64,000 nucleotides of DNA from the NCBI RefSeq assembly GCF_000003815.2, contig NC_049995.1, positions 11,638,933 through 11,702,932 on the forward strand, given 5' to 3'. Below, one piece after another: positions 1 through 9,740 of the stretch. Made by a program: the position numbers and the translations under genes. Below the pieces are notes generated by a model, which did not search any database, was not told the DNA's origin, and was given only the letters and a program-made list of their open reading frames with translations. This stretch comes from Branchiostoma floridae (Eukaryota; Chordata; Leptocardii; Amphioxiformes; Branchiostomatidae). How positions within the stretch are numbered: the first letter of the stretch is position 1; each line of letters begins with the position of its first letter.

Positions 1-211
1 AAGAAAAAAGCAATAGTCTATAAAATTGTAACGTAAAGATAACATAATAGTTCAAAGTCAGTTTTCGTCTAGTAATATAAGAATAAATAGCCACTTGTTA
101 GTGTCCAGAAATCGTTTGAGTTGAAAATTTACATTGTTATAAGCGTCATTGCTTTTTTTGTTACATTCATCGTTTTACATGTTATTAATTTTTTCTTGAA
201 TAAAGTTGTTT
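1..211 (+). other. probable 3' end of an upstream plus-strand transcript
   Basis: AT-rich sequence with no ORF. An AATAAA signal at 199-204 sits in a context (AATAAAGTTGTTTG) that is repeated almost exactly at 4078-4091 behind ZNF1. This suggests the 3' UTR end of another member of the same tandem family lying left of the window. It is inferred from one shared motif only. Confidence 0.3.
199..204 (+). promoter_or_regulatory. polyadenylation signal AATAAA
   Basis: Canonical AATAAA in the same flanking context as the ZNF1 signal at 4078-4083. Confidence 0.35.
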
Positions 212-254
212 GGAGATTTCATTTGAGGAAGCAGATTTTTATAATTAACCGACA

Positions 255-335
255 TCCTAATCGAAATGTCCACTACAGTATATTTATAGAAAGGCGCTAG
301 GGGGCCCATTATCGAATTTGTTTTTCCCGACCCCA
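255..335 (-). repeat. fragment of dispersed repeat, copy 1
   Basis: The reverse complement reads GGTCGGGAAAAACAAATTCG followed by ATAATGGGCCCCCTAGCGCC. It matches 41546-41592 inside the piggyBac-like element. A more diverged relative with a TG-rich leader lies at 4140-4410. Confidence 0.6.
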
Positions 336-870
336 CCACTTAGATTTCATAATGAAGGCAAACGTTCGCATTAGTTTTTGGGGAACCGGGTCTTTTGTAG
401 ATCCCTGGAAGCCATTCATGTAATGAACATAGCCTTGCTACAGAAAAAAGCTTCACAGGACAGTAAAAATTTTGACAGTGTTAACTTCGGAGAAAGACAC
501 GCCATCTCTGTAAATCGCACAAAGAGTGTAAAAAGATGACGTAAATTGCAAAAAAAATATCGAAAAACGTATTTGTACCGAATACCTAAGTCAATAACAT
601 AGTCAAGTGACATGAAAAATCATTTGTTCTGTATATCATATTTTGTGTGCTTATGCATTCGCCAACCTTCCTGGCCACTCAGATTTCATAATGAAGACTA
701 CTTTGACAAACTTTCTGTAATCGCACGCTCTCAACAGATTTGGGGCTTCCAGGATTTCTTCCACATTATGGAATCAAAATAGCCTTGTAAAAATACAATT
801 AGCTCCACAAGACATTAAAAACTGGACTTTGTCAGCCACGAAGAAAGATACGCCATCTACTGCCAGGGCG
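336..870 (+). repeat. two diverged direct copies upstream of ZNF1
   Basis: The segments at about 338-510 and 674-857 share ordered motifs: AGATTTCATAATGAAG, TTTGGGG, ATAGCCTTG, an AGCT..CACA(A/G)GACA block, and GAAAGA(T/C)ACGCCATCT. They look like an old tandem duplication about 340 bp apart. No coding potential is visible. Confidence 0.6.
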
Positions 871-957
871 AGCCATAGAGGATCATTGAGCTGTATGGGC
901 GAGCTCGCGACGACGCTTGACTAAGCAGGAGGTGCCGTTTGACCCAAGGCTAATAAG

Positions 958-1122
958 AACTTCCGGGTCAGTTGACAACGACTTCCTGTTTGCTGGCATT
1001 GACTCGAGGGTCTGGCAGTTTGGAAAAGTTTCCGGCTTTTAAAGCAAAATATACCACAGCATTCGCGGTTTTAGGAAGCCGACCGGTGTATTGGTGAAAG
1101 ACAGGGTTTCAGGTCTGTTCAG
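958..1122 (+). promoter_or_regulatory. ZNF1 proximal promoter and non-coding first exon
   Basis: This block ends at a strong splice donor, TTCAG|GTAAGACG (1122|1123). It contains ACTTCCGGGTCA (959-970) and GACTTCCTGTTTGCTG, which are ETS-type GGAA motifs on the minus strand, and no clear TATA box. The same layout, ending at the same donor, recurs at 4707-4828. The transcription start within the block is not visible. The 5' UTR exon would splice to 2082 across intron 1123-2081. Confidence 0.6.
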
Positions 1123-1884
1123 GTAAGACGATTTGTCGCAGATTTTTATTCTAAAAGCTCTGTATGATAAAAGCTCCTTGGTATGATTTGATAGAAAAGT
1201 AAATCGTATCGTGATAAATTTTGACGCTACAATACAGAGTCAGTTTGTGGGTGGTCCAACTACATGCTTGGAAAAAGGTTTGAGGAGGAAAAAAGACAAA
1301 AAATGTTCTTTTGAAATTTCCGCTCCTAAGATGGAGGAAACTGTCGGACAAATTAGGAAGACGCAGAATGTCCTTGGAAAACGTAAACTACGGGGACCTG
1401 ACAGGGGTTTCATGAGTTGTTGTTATTTTTTTTCCTCATAAGAATTTTGAGTATGCAAACGTGTTTGACTTGTATTCCAGTTGTATATGTAAGATTATAT
1501 ATACACATGTAGTTCAGTGGTGTAAAAAAAGTCCATAATGGTTGTAAACGGCGCATTTTAAAAAGGTATCCTCCAAATCCCCCCGTCCGCCCCTTTTCCA
1601 CAAACATCTGGTGTTCATTATGACGTGATGGATTTTACGGGGAGGTTCAGTAACTGATGATAATGCAGGTGACTACATCATGACTGGTTTAGGCAGTTGT
1701 TCTTTGTAACATGGGATTTTTTCAGCAGATCCATGCACCCCGATAAAACGAAGGCCATATAACTCGGAACTACGGGCTGAAAAGGATTATTTATCATCAT
1801 TTGATTCAGAACTCAGCCATCAGATGTTGTTTATAAATTATATTTTGTTTCCAATTATTGTATATACCATTTTATATCTCATTA

Positions 1885-1985
1885 TTTACTTGAATGTGTA
1901 TTTTGTTTGTTTCGGGGAGACAACTTGAAGAGGTGACCCGGCACCTGTTTTGTCCCACCCACCATTTTTCATATGGAAAGTCCAG
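1885..1985 (+). repeat. short remnant of a CR1-type LINE 3' UTR
   Basis: GACAACTTGAAGAGGTG...CACCTGTTTTGTCCCACC resembles the 3' UTR of the CR1-like LINE at 28617-28660 (GACAACTTGTAAAGGTG...CACCTGTTTTGTCCTCCC). It lies inside the ZNF1 intron. Confidence 0.6.
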
Positions 1986-2103
1986 TTAACAAATAGACAA
2001 CAAAAACACCTACGTGAAAGTCATCATAACTATAAATCAAGCTTCTTCTGAATTAATGATTTTTTTCTATTCTCTCCATAGAAATTGGACCACATAGAAG
2101 AGA

Positions 2104-2967
2104 ATGGCATCAACAAGTGACGTACAGACTTTGGATGATGTCAGAAGAAAGGCAGAGAAGGGTTTTAATGGGCAATCTTCAAGAGAGGGGAAATACTACA
2201 GGTGTGAGGAGTGCAGCAAACAGTTCAGTCAGCTCTGTAATCTGAAGACTCACATGCGGGCTCACACAGGGGAGAAACCCTACAGGTGTGAGGAGTGCAG
2301 CAAGCAGTTCAGTCAGCTGGGTCATCTGAAGGCTCACATTCAGACGCACACAGGTGAGAAACCCTACAGGTGTGAGGAGTGCAGCAGCCAGTTCAGTCAC
2401 CTGGGCAATCTGAAGACTCACATGCGTACTCACACAGGGGAGAAACCCTACAAGTGTGAGGATTGCAGCAGGCAGTTCAGTCGGCTGGGGAATCTGAAGA
2501 CTCACATGTTCACTCACACAGGAGAGAAACCTTACAGGTGTGAGGAGTGCAGCAGGCAGTTCAGTCAGCTGGTTGTTCTTAAGAAACACATGCGAACTCA
2601 CACAGGTGAGAAGCCTTACAGGTGTGAGGAGTGCAGCAAGCAGTTCAGTAGGCAGGGTGATCTTAAGACTCACATGCGGACTCACACAGGGGAGAAACCC
2701 TACATGTGTGAGGAGTGTAGCAAGCAGTTCAGCCAGCTGGGCCATCTGAGGACCCACATGCGAACCCACACAGGGGAGAAACCCTACAGGTGTGAGGAGT
2801 GCAGCAGACAGTTCCGTCATCTGTGTGATCTGAAGGCTCACATGCGGACTCACACAGGTGAGAAGCCCTACACGTGTGAGGAGTGTAGCAAGAAATTTAC
2901 TCAGCTGAGTAATCTGAAGAGACACATGCAGACTCATACAGGGGAGAAACCCTACAAGTGTAAGTAG
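2104..2967 (+). CDS. C2H2 zinc-finger protein, nine fingers (ZNF1)
   Basis: Predicted nuclear, sequence-specific DNA-binding protein of 287 residues. The first 30 residues are low-complexity with no KRAB, BTB or SCAN domain. Nine C2H2 fingers follow in exact 28-residue (84 bp) register from Cys34, of form C-x2-C-x12-H-x3-H, joined by TGEKP-type linkers. The DNA-contact residues (-1,2,3,6) read QCNT, QGHA, HGNT, RGNT, QVVK, RQ-type (R,G,D,T), QGHT, HCDA and QSNR. The scaffold is thus almost constant and the specificity positions vary. The start ATG lies 22 bp after a splice acceptor (CTCTCCATAG|, exon from 2082), with the promoter exon ending at 1122. A tenth finger stops after YKCK. Degraded fingers continue past the stop, so the protein is probably C-terminally shortened compared with an ancestor. 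Confidence 0.88.
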   Translation: MASTSDVQTLDDVRRKAEKGFNGQSSREGKYYRCEECSKQFSQLCNLKTHMRAHTGEKPYRCEECSKQFSQLGHLKAHIQTHTGEKPYRCEECSSQFSHLGNLKTHMRTHTGEKPYKCEDCSRQFSRLGNLKTHMFTHTGEKPYRCEECSRQFSQLVVLKKHMRTHTGEKPYRCEECSKQFSRQGDLKTHMRTHTGEKPYMCEECSKQFSQLGHLRTHMRTHTGEKPYRCEECSRQFRHLCDLKAHMRTHTGEKPYTCEECSKKFTQLSNLKRHMQTHTGEKPYKCK

Positions 2968-3110
2968 TGTAAGGGATAGTTCATTCAAATGGGTGGTCTA
3001 AAACGTCACTGATGCGCACTCACGCTGAGAAGAACATCTTTTAGTGCGAGATGTGCTACAGGCAGTTCAGTGAACTTTGCAGTCTTAGGAAGCACATATA
3101 CAGACATGAA
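2968..3110 (+). pseudogene. degenerate tenth and eleventh zinc fingers of ZNF1
   Basis: Directly after the ZNF1 stop the sequence still translates, with stops and a frame change, as finger remnants. First comes a C-KG..FIQMGGLKRH-like unit, then around 3048-3105 a CYRQFSELCSLRKHIYRH unit in another frame. The ancestral array was therefore at least eleven fingers long. Confidence 0.75.
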
Positions 3111-4139
3111 CAAGAAAGCTCAGGACTAGGAAAGTACTCGGGAGATGTTGGTTATGTAGCCAATTTCAAGAAAGATATCCTACAAATATGGCCTACTTGT
3201 ACATTTATGTTTTGTTCATCTTTTTGTGTGCTAGCATCTTTAACATTGTATATGCAGCTTTTTATTTCATTTTAAATTTTGTTATGGAGTATATTACTTT
3301 TCTTATCCGCTTACTTATATTTACTAAGTTTCTTAGAGTCATGTATGTTTGATGTATACGTAACTTTATCTCAATGCGTATGCTGTGTTGTAACTTTTCA
3401 TGTCCAATCAGTGCGGAACTAATCCAGGGATCGCATTATCTACGGCATGTGTGTAGCTGTGATAGCAATTAAAATGGTGAAAGCAGTTGTGCGAAGAATG
3501 ACGTGTTTTGCCACTACTAACATCAATTGCCGCGTTGTAGAAAGTTGTATGTATTACAGCATTATTAGCGTATTAGCTAGCCCATAGATATCTTTACTCT
3601 TCAAGCAGAGGTTCGGATCTGGCTGTTTTTTTTTGGCGTGTTTTTACCAGGCATTCTATTTTGTATTATTTTCTTCATGTCTACCAGCCGTAGCTGATTT
3701 TTAGACATGAGCCAGAACTCTCTTATTATCTTATTACACTTTTCCTAGCTCATGCACCTTTACCTTTAATGGTAAGATGGCAAGTGTTTGTAAGATGTTT
3801 TGTATACATGTAGCGGATACAAACTGCCAGAATCGAAAACTTTTGAAATCGTGTAAGAGCAAAGGACCGATGAAATTTAAAATTCGGATAACAGTTCATG
3901 TCAACCCAATGATCCGAAGTCATATTTTAAGTTATTATTAGTATTATTGTTTGTATTTGGTAGGGATATTAGAGGTCCGATAAGTCACATAGAAGCGTTA
4001 TTGTGTTAGTTAGAAGCGTTATTGTTGTTTTTATTTTATATGTTACATTTGTTTATTTACAGTCATTTATTTTCTGCAATAAAGTTGTTTGTTTGATCCA
4101 CATTTTACTGTTCGGATATGTTTTCGGTAGCGTTTGTGC
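3111..4139 (+). other. ZNF1 3' untranslated and flanking region
   Basis: AT-rich, no supported gene. The best candidate 3' end is the AATAAA at 4078-4083. I see nothing else. Confidence 0.5.
4078..4083 (+). promoter_or_regulatory. polyadenylation signal AATAAA, candidate for ZNF1
   Basis: First clear AATAAA downstream of ZNF1, in a context shared with 199-204. Confidence 0.5.
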
Positions 4140-4219
4140 CCGTGTGTGTGTGTTTTTGTGTGTGTGTTTGTGTTTGTGTGTGTGTGTGTGTTTTTGTATG
4201 TGTGTTTGTGTGTGTGCGT

Positions 4220-4259
<40 letters not shown>

Positions 4260-4410
4260 AATTGACCTGCATAACTCCAGTATGCGCAGCTGGATTGTCT
4301 AGGTATTTGGGCAGGTCTTGATTAGACCTTGAAAAGATTAGATTTTTGCATGATGTTACGGTACTGCAGTGAAACTTCTGGGTTTAATATCTCGAGTTCT
4401 GAACACGCCA
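4140..4410 (+). repeat. (TG)n microsatellite with dispersed-repeat flank, copy 2
   Basis: A (TG)n/(TATG)n tract spans about 4141-4260. The following sequence (GCATAACTCCAGTATGCGCAG ... GGTACTGCAGTGAAACTTC ... ATATCTCGAG) follows the order of the repeat at 41450-41640, which also has a TG tract, GCATAACTCG and GGTACTGCAGCGGAAACTC. Confidence 0.7.
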
Positions 4411-4706
4411 TGGTCGTGATTTTTAATGTACATTTGTTCTGAGATATCGATTGTAGAAGTGGAATAATTTATGAATGATGTACAGGTACCAGCCAGCTAA
4501 AAAAAAACTTTAAAACGGTACAGGTGTACTTTATTAATTATCGTCAAAAGGAGCTACAAGGAAAATTTAAAAGATCTGGACAGTGGTCGAAGAAAGATAA
4601 GCGATCCATGCATTAATAAATTTTCATAGAAATCACGATTGAGCGAGATCGGTAAATCTGTTGAATTACAAGGGGGTCACCAATAGTTGACCTAGGATCG
4701 CAGTAT

Positions 4707-4828
4707 ACTTCCGGGTCACCTGACCCCGACTTCCTGTTTGCTGCCTGGGACTGTGGCGAACGTTCGGCACGGCGTGGTCTGGAGAGATTTTCGATATTTT
4801 TGCAAGACTGGTGTTCAAATCTGTGCAG
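4707..4828 (+). promoter_or_regulatory. orphan duplicate of the ZNF1 promoter and first exon
   Basis: ACTTCCGGGTCA (4707-4718), then GACTTCCTGTTTGCTG (4728-4743), and the donor CTGTGCAG|GTAAGACGG (4828|4829) reproduce the order and spacing of the ZNF1 block at 958-1122. No zinc-finger ORF follows before the KLHL array begins on the other strand. The coding exon may be lost, or may lie in the unsequenced gap at 5485-5584. Confidence 0.6.
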
Positions 4829-4910
4829 GTAAGACGGCCTATTGTATCTTGATTTCAAAGTCTATGTAGATTTGATCAATGAGCTTTTATCAGACAGAGA
4901 AGCTAGCAAT

Positions 4911-5199
4911 AGTAGAAGCGGCGTCGCGTCGACTTTCTGCATCTGGTAGAACCCATTGGGGGCGACAGGAATTCTAGGTACATGTACATTTTTGTGATAT
5001 GTCAAAGGGTAGGGCCCACAAAAAGTAAACAAAACCTAGCTGAACGTTGTTATGCAAATCGAAACAACGGTCAAAACAAGGACTGTTTTCAATTTCTGGG
5101 CCTTTGATACATTACCATTGAGGTTAAATAAGTCACCTCACATGCGTTCTAACCTCTGTGAAATGGCTTACAGTAGAAGCGACGCCGCGTCGACTTTCG
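4911..5199 (+). repeat. MITE relic bounded by 28-bp direct repeats
   Basis: The direct repeats at 4911-4938 and 5172-5199 differ at few positions and share the core CGCGTCGACTTTC. Between them lies a copy of the MITE seen intact at 48332-48557. Both have GACAGGAATTCTAGG...TGATATGTCAAAGG on the left, GTTATGCAAATCGA in the middle, and CCTTTGATA...CACATGCGTTC on the right. Confidence 0.6.
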
Positions 5200-5484
5200 G
5201 TCAGGGGTATAGGCTTTTCCCTCTGTACATGTAACAACCATGATCTGTGACTTGTATGTACTTAGGGCTATTGTTGGGTTAGACCATATGGGAAGTGGGG
5301 CTTACTCGTTAGTCGAGCCCTAATTGGTTGAGGCTGGTGAGAGCAGTCCGCTGATTGGCTATGTAGATAGGCTATTGTTATGTTAGTTAACCTTGGAAGA
5401 TGTATTTGTCTGACCAGTCAGTCCAGACCTTGGAGTCAGGTATGTGAACATGTCCCTCTGTAGCTTGTAATTTGTAGAATGTAA

Positions 5485-5584
5485 NNNNNNNNNNNNNNNN
5501 NNNNNNNNNNNNNNNNNNNNNNNNNNNNNNNNNNNNNNNNNNNNNNNNNNNNNNNNNNNNNNNNNNNNNNNNNNNNNNNNNNNN
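5485..5584. other. assembly gap (100 N)
   Basis: Exactly 100 N, probably a gap of unknown true size. The flanks contain no recognised gene. Confidence 0.95.
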
Positions 5585-6105
5585 GTAATGCAATCAATTG
5601 GGAATTAGTGAAACTTCTATCGTAGTCAGGGTCTGTCGAGGATGAACAACTTGTGAGGAAATGTGTCAGGCTTCTTGATTGGGCGTCCTTTGGAACGAAA
5701 TTTGAATCATGAATTGTGGCTTTGTATGCCATCGAATTCGAAGTTGGTCAGGGCAATGTAATATTTGCCAGCTTTATCAGAAACTCATGGCGGCTAGAGA
5801 GTGTCGCCAAGATAATTTCAGAGACGTTTTAGGGCACAGTCACAAAGGTCGTGTGATCGTCGAACGATCGCTAACATCAGGCGTTTTGGAGGACAAAAAT
5901 GTACATGTCCTTCAGAGTTCTGTCTTGGTACACAAAATGCTGTTTGGATCCATGTCGGTGATTGGTTGTCACAGCCTGATTAAAAATCTTATGGCATCAA
6001 AATCGTACGACCTATGTGACCGCGTCCTTACTCAGATCTTCTTCAACAAGAAAAGGAATGTAAACTAAAGAGCATAGAACAAATCTTTCTTTCCATCAGT
6101 AACAA
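5585..6105. other. region without supported gene
   Basis: A 119-codon plus-strand ORF (5709-6068) has no recognisable domain and no splice or promoter context. Nothing else is seen up to the KLHL-A polyadenylation site. Confidence 0.4.
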
Positions 6106-6111
6106 TTTATT
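6106..6111 (-). promoter_or_regulatory. KLHL-A polyadenylation signal
   Basis: AATAAA on the minus strand (TTTATT on plus), preceded on plus by CCATCAGTAA. The same context occurs behind KLHL-E (38794) and KLHL-F (45268), so it is a family-specific 3' end. Confidence 0.65.
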
Positions 6112-6495
6112 GTTCAAAAATGATACAAAATGATACACATTGTATCTAGAAATACATGTACATAGTCTAATTTGGCTCCCATACACCCCCCCCCCCCCCA
6201 ACATCTCACCAAATAACACTACAAGGCCCCAGGAAACTCCCTAGAATGGCAGCAAGGCTGATGGATTTAAGACCCTTAAAGAAGATATTCCTTACCTATA
6301 TGAAAGAAAGAAGGAAGCGTTTCTATGAAATGTCTTCTTGGTATGAAATCTAGTACTACAACCTGTAGTAAAAGACCTATCACACTCTGGAGATTTTCAG
6401 CAAAGCCTGAGATCTAAACAAAACGTTAATCCAGGCTGTCGGGCATGTCCTATATGGCCTTAACCTGTGCATTAACGCTAAAATGTGTAAGAAGT

Positions 6496-9400
6496 TTATG
6501 TGTTCTTATGCCCCTTAAGATATGGAAGGTATATACGTGCCACAGGGCAATGAGAACCTTGCGCATAATAGCTCGTATTAGGCAGGGTGGCCTTCAAGTC
6601 TCTCCAGGCATCTGCAGACCTGTCATACACATAAACGAGATACATCTTATTGCTACAGGTTAACAATACATGTAGCTGATTCTCCAGTACAAAGAGCCTG
6701 GTAACATTATCAAGTTCAAGGGTTCCTGGGTTTGGCCAGCCTTGTAATATTTGCCAGCGATCTGACTCTGTGTCGTACACCATCGTTCGAGTGAATTCAT
6801 AATCTGTACAGAAAATCTCCGTTCCCATGGCAACAGCTGTGCAGACGTCACGTAGGATCAGCGGTGGGTCCCTCTTGCTCCAACGGTCCTGGCTCGGGTC
6901 ATAGCGATGCACTTCAGTTCTTGTCAGAAAATAAATGTGTGAACCGCAGGACAATGCTGTACTGTAGTATTCAGGTCTGTCAACTTGCAGCTGTGAACAC
7001 TCCTGCCATTGGTTCGTGTGCTGGTTGTATTTTTTCATCCACATTGTTGAACCGCCTGCGCTTTCAGCAGCAATATAAAATAAAATCTGATCAACTTCAA
7101 CAAGGTTCCCTTTGTAGACCCTCAAATCCTCTTCTGGTCCAGACCGGTCCAACACAGACATTGATGGCATACCTGCATCTTCCCAAACGTTTTTGGCATG
7201 GTTGTACTTTAACATGGACAACTCAAGCGGCTCTGAATCATCAAAATCTACCATGTAGATATCGTTATTACTGGTAACTGCCATGGTTGTAACCAAAGTG
7301 GCAGTGTTGTAACCGCAGCTGATGTACGTTCCTTCCTGAGGGTTCATGAAGAGGAAAGCATCTCCCCTAGAAAGAATAAAATACAAAGCTGTTTCAATAA
7401 CAATGCAACGCAAGTTTATAGTTCACACATGTTATCTATCAAATATTATGTTGTCGCATTAGGAAAATACGTTCAAAAATAAGTGAAATTTTATGTTATT
7501 TGTGTGTATACTGGTATCTGCATGACTGAAACTGTGGGAATGTGTATTGCAAAACCACAAAATTATTACATTGTGCAAGTGTTGTGGCCTACGAACGCTA
7601 AAAGGTCAGTATTTACAAACCTCACACTCGTATTCTGCAGCAGAACCATCTCTGTAGTCATCCCAAGCCTCGGCTTTAGATTGAGGTTCCCCTTCTGCAC
7701 CACATTGACCTGAGAACTCCCAGGATCCTCTCTGACCAGGGGGTGATCCAAGATGGCTGCCGTGTTGTCTGAGGTCAGCAAGTTGAAGCGGATGTGAGGG
7801 AGGATGCTGGGTAGATGGTGCAATCTGTGGAGTACAGGGTAGAGATGGGTTCAGCTGACTCCTTAGCAACACAGTTTTAGTCTATCATGTTTGATCATTA
7901 TTCATTTAGTTGCTTATTGCACTTTATAACCAAAGTATGCAGCTATAGACACTTAAACCCACCTGTCCTCCCTGCTGTGCTGCACCCATCTCACCACAGC
8001 CTCCCACACTGTTGTCTCCTCTTTAACATCCAGCTCATCATGGCTGATGATCTCATTCAGCTGAGTCACACTCAGGCCGCAGAACTCATCACTGGAGGAA
8101 AACTGTGGAGGTGCAGAGTACATGTTCATGTATGGTACAGTGTGGAAAACAACCTTATTATATTGGTAACGGCTGGTTGAAACTAAAAGAATCATCACTG
8201 AGAGTGGTTCCTATAATTTTATGTTACATAAGGCCAGGTACAAAATCTGAACTTGTAGATAACATCCTCTAAAATAAACGTCACTCTACTTTGAAGATAA
8301 AAGGATGCCTACCTATACTCAAAATTGAACAAACTGTAATTTGCATTAGTTTTGCATTAACTTTTCAACACACAAAGTCATTCTTTTACAATTTCATTAC
8401 ATATTCTAAGCAATGTTGTTTGTGAGAGTAGTCGTAATAGTAGTAGTAGTTTTAGCAGTATTAGTAGTATCCAGTCAGAGGGAAGTTCTAAAATGAACCT
8501 ACTATCAAAATATCAGACCCACCTCAACAAAGTATCTATGGACCCACTGCTGGCAAGCTTTACTGACAATGACCACAGAAAAGACATCCGCAAACTTGTA
8601 CAGGTCCACACAGGTGGAGCGGTCCACATTCATGGCCATATAGCTGCTGCAGGTGTCTCTCACATAGTCCAGTTGGAGGAGGTCGGCTGCCTGGTACAGG
8701 GACTGCACTTTGTCCATGGACACATGGAGGGTTCCCGAGTAGATGTAACTCAGGATCTCCCCAAACATATCTGCATCCAAACCCTGCAATACAAAATAAC
8801 GTAAGAATTTTTAACTAAATACCACATCATACAATTTAATATGATAAGGTGTCCTTTCCAGGGTAACAATACATATAGTATTACAATTTGCAGGAAAAAA
8901 ACAACAACACAACTCTATTTAATTATAAAAAATGAAGGTCAAATTTTCATCCCATTCTGCTATTTTATCTACATAAGCTCTACTACGTCTTGCACATAAA
9001 ACAAAATGTTGCCATTAACTATAAAAAGAAATTATTTTTTGGTTAAAAAAGTACACTCATGATTGTCATTCGCGACCCACAAAGTTGACCTTTGACCCTA
9101 AATACCAAAGACGTCAGTAAGTGGGGAGGGGGACATAGCGAGGGGCACAGAAAAGGAGAGTTCAATATTTATTGGTTTTGGTAAACCATGGGTTTCCCCT
9201 ATTCTACATGTTCACTATGGTATGTAGAATCCTTTAATGTCCCCTAGATTACTGTATTCTAACCACACGTCACGCCAACCCTACCTGTAAAACAACCGTC
9301 TTCTGCCGACTTTCCGCCATGTCACTTGTAAACATGGCCCTGAAGTAGGGGCTGGCCGCGGACAGAACAAGCCGATGACAGGAAAACCGCCGGCCCTCGA

Positions 9401-9543
9401 CTTCAAGGACGACATCCTGCAGTACCCCAGTCTTCTGTAAGTATCCCACAGTTCCAAGAAACCCGTGTATATAGCTTTCGTCTTGGTACTAAGGAACGGG
9501 AAAGAACTGCGCTGGCGTGGGTTTCTTGGTCTGCGGCAGCCAT
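6496..9543 (-). CDS. BTB-BACK-Kelch protein, KLHL-A (exon 1 frameshifted)
   Basis: Likely CUL3-ligase substrate receptor. Exons on the minus strand: 9285-9543, 8523-8783, 7963-8102, 7621-7824, 6496-7366. All junctions are GT-AG with phases 0,0,2,2. Exons 1 and 2 give the BTB domain ([19 protein letters not shown], then [20 protein letters not shown]). Exons 2-4 give 3-box and BACK ([21 protein letters not shown]). Exon 5 is a five-blade Kelch-like region with [35 protein letters not shown] and [13 protein letters not shown], ending [11 protein letters not shown]. The usual Kelch double glycine is missing from most blades. Exon 1 holds a 4-nt insertion (9489-9492) relative to B-F, which shifts frame after about codon 17. 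With those 4 nt skipped the model is 576 residues. The insertion creates a pyrimidine tract plus AG, so the remaining exon 1 could be spliced from an unseen upstream exon. Otherwise the gene is a recent null. Confidence 0.75.
9086..9098 (-). promoter_or_regulatory. DR1-like motif in KLHL-A intron 1
   Basis: TGACCTTTGACCC on plus, i.e. GGGTCA-A-AGGTCA on the gene strand: a perfect direct repeat with spacing one, the type bound by HNF4, COUP-TF and RXR heterodimers. It starts a conserved intron block running to about 9150. Confidence 0.55.
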
Positions 9544-9620
9544 GTTTATGACCTTGAGGTGAAAGGTTAGATAAAGCTACACGGACTCGTCTGATTATCC
9601 TAATAATGTAGCAGTAAGAG
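9544..9620 (-). promoter_or_regulatory. KLHL-A proximal upstream block
   Basis: Contains AGGTGAAAGGTTA (9556-9568, DR1-like) and the family block CTGATTATCCTAATAATGTAG to GCAGTAAGAG (9591-9620), shared with genes B-F. Confidence 0.55.
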
Positions 9621-9638
9621 TGTTGCAAGGTTTTTACG

Positions 9639-9740
9639 GTGTCAGGTGTGAATATAAAAGTTATATTTAACCTTCGATTATAGTATTGTAAGGTGTCAGG
9701 TCTAAATAAAAAGTTATATCAAACCTTCGAAGGTAGTTTT
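9639..9740 (+). repeat. short tandem duplication, about 53 bp unit
   Basis: GGTGTCAGGTGTGAATATAA... at 9639 and GGTGTCAGGTCTAAATAAAA... at 9692 are two diverged copies. Both contain AAAGTTATAT and AACCTTCGA. Confidence 0.75.

Noticed and set aside
2187-2960. CRISPR-like periodic repeat
   Set aside because: The 84-bp periodicity is the zinc-finger codon repeat. There is no short repeat with unique spacers and the setting is an animal genome.
2179-2988. 269-codon minus-strand ORF opposite ZNF1
   Set aside because: It is a mirror of the 84-bp zinc-finger repeats (no stops because the repeat phase is constant). It has no domain and no promoter.
4003-4302. 99-codon ORF rich in Val and Cys
   Set aside because: Translation of a TG microsatellite.
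5709-6068. 119-codon plus-strand ORF
   Set aside because: No recognisable domain, no splice signals or promoter, and it adjoins an assembly gap. Could be chance.
9281-9628. 115-codon ORF covering KLHL-A exon 1 in another frame
   Set aside because: The same off-frame ORF occurs over exon 1 of B, C and G. It is a shadow of the BTB frame.
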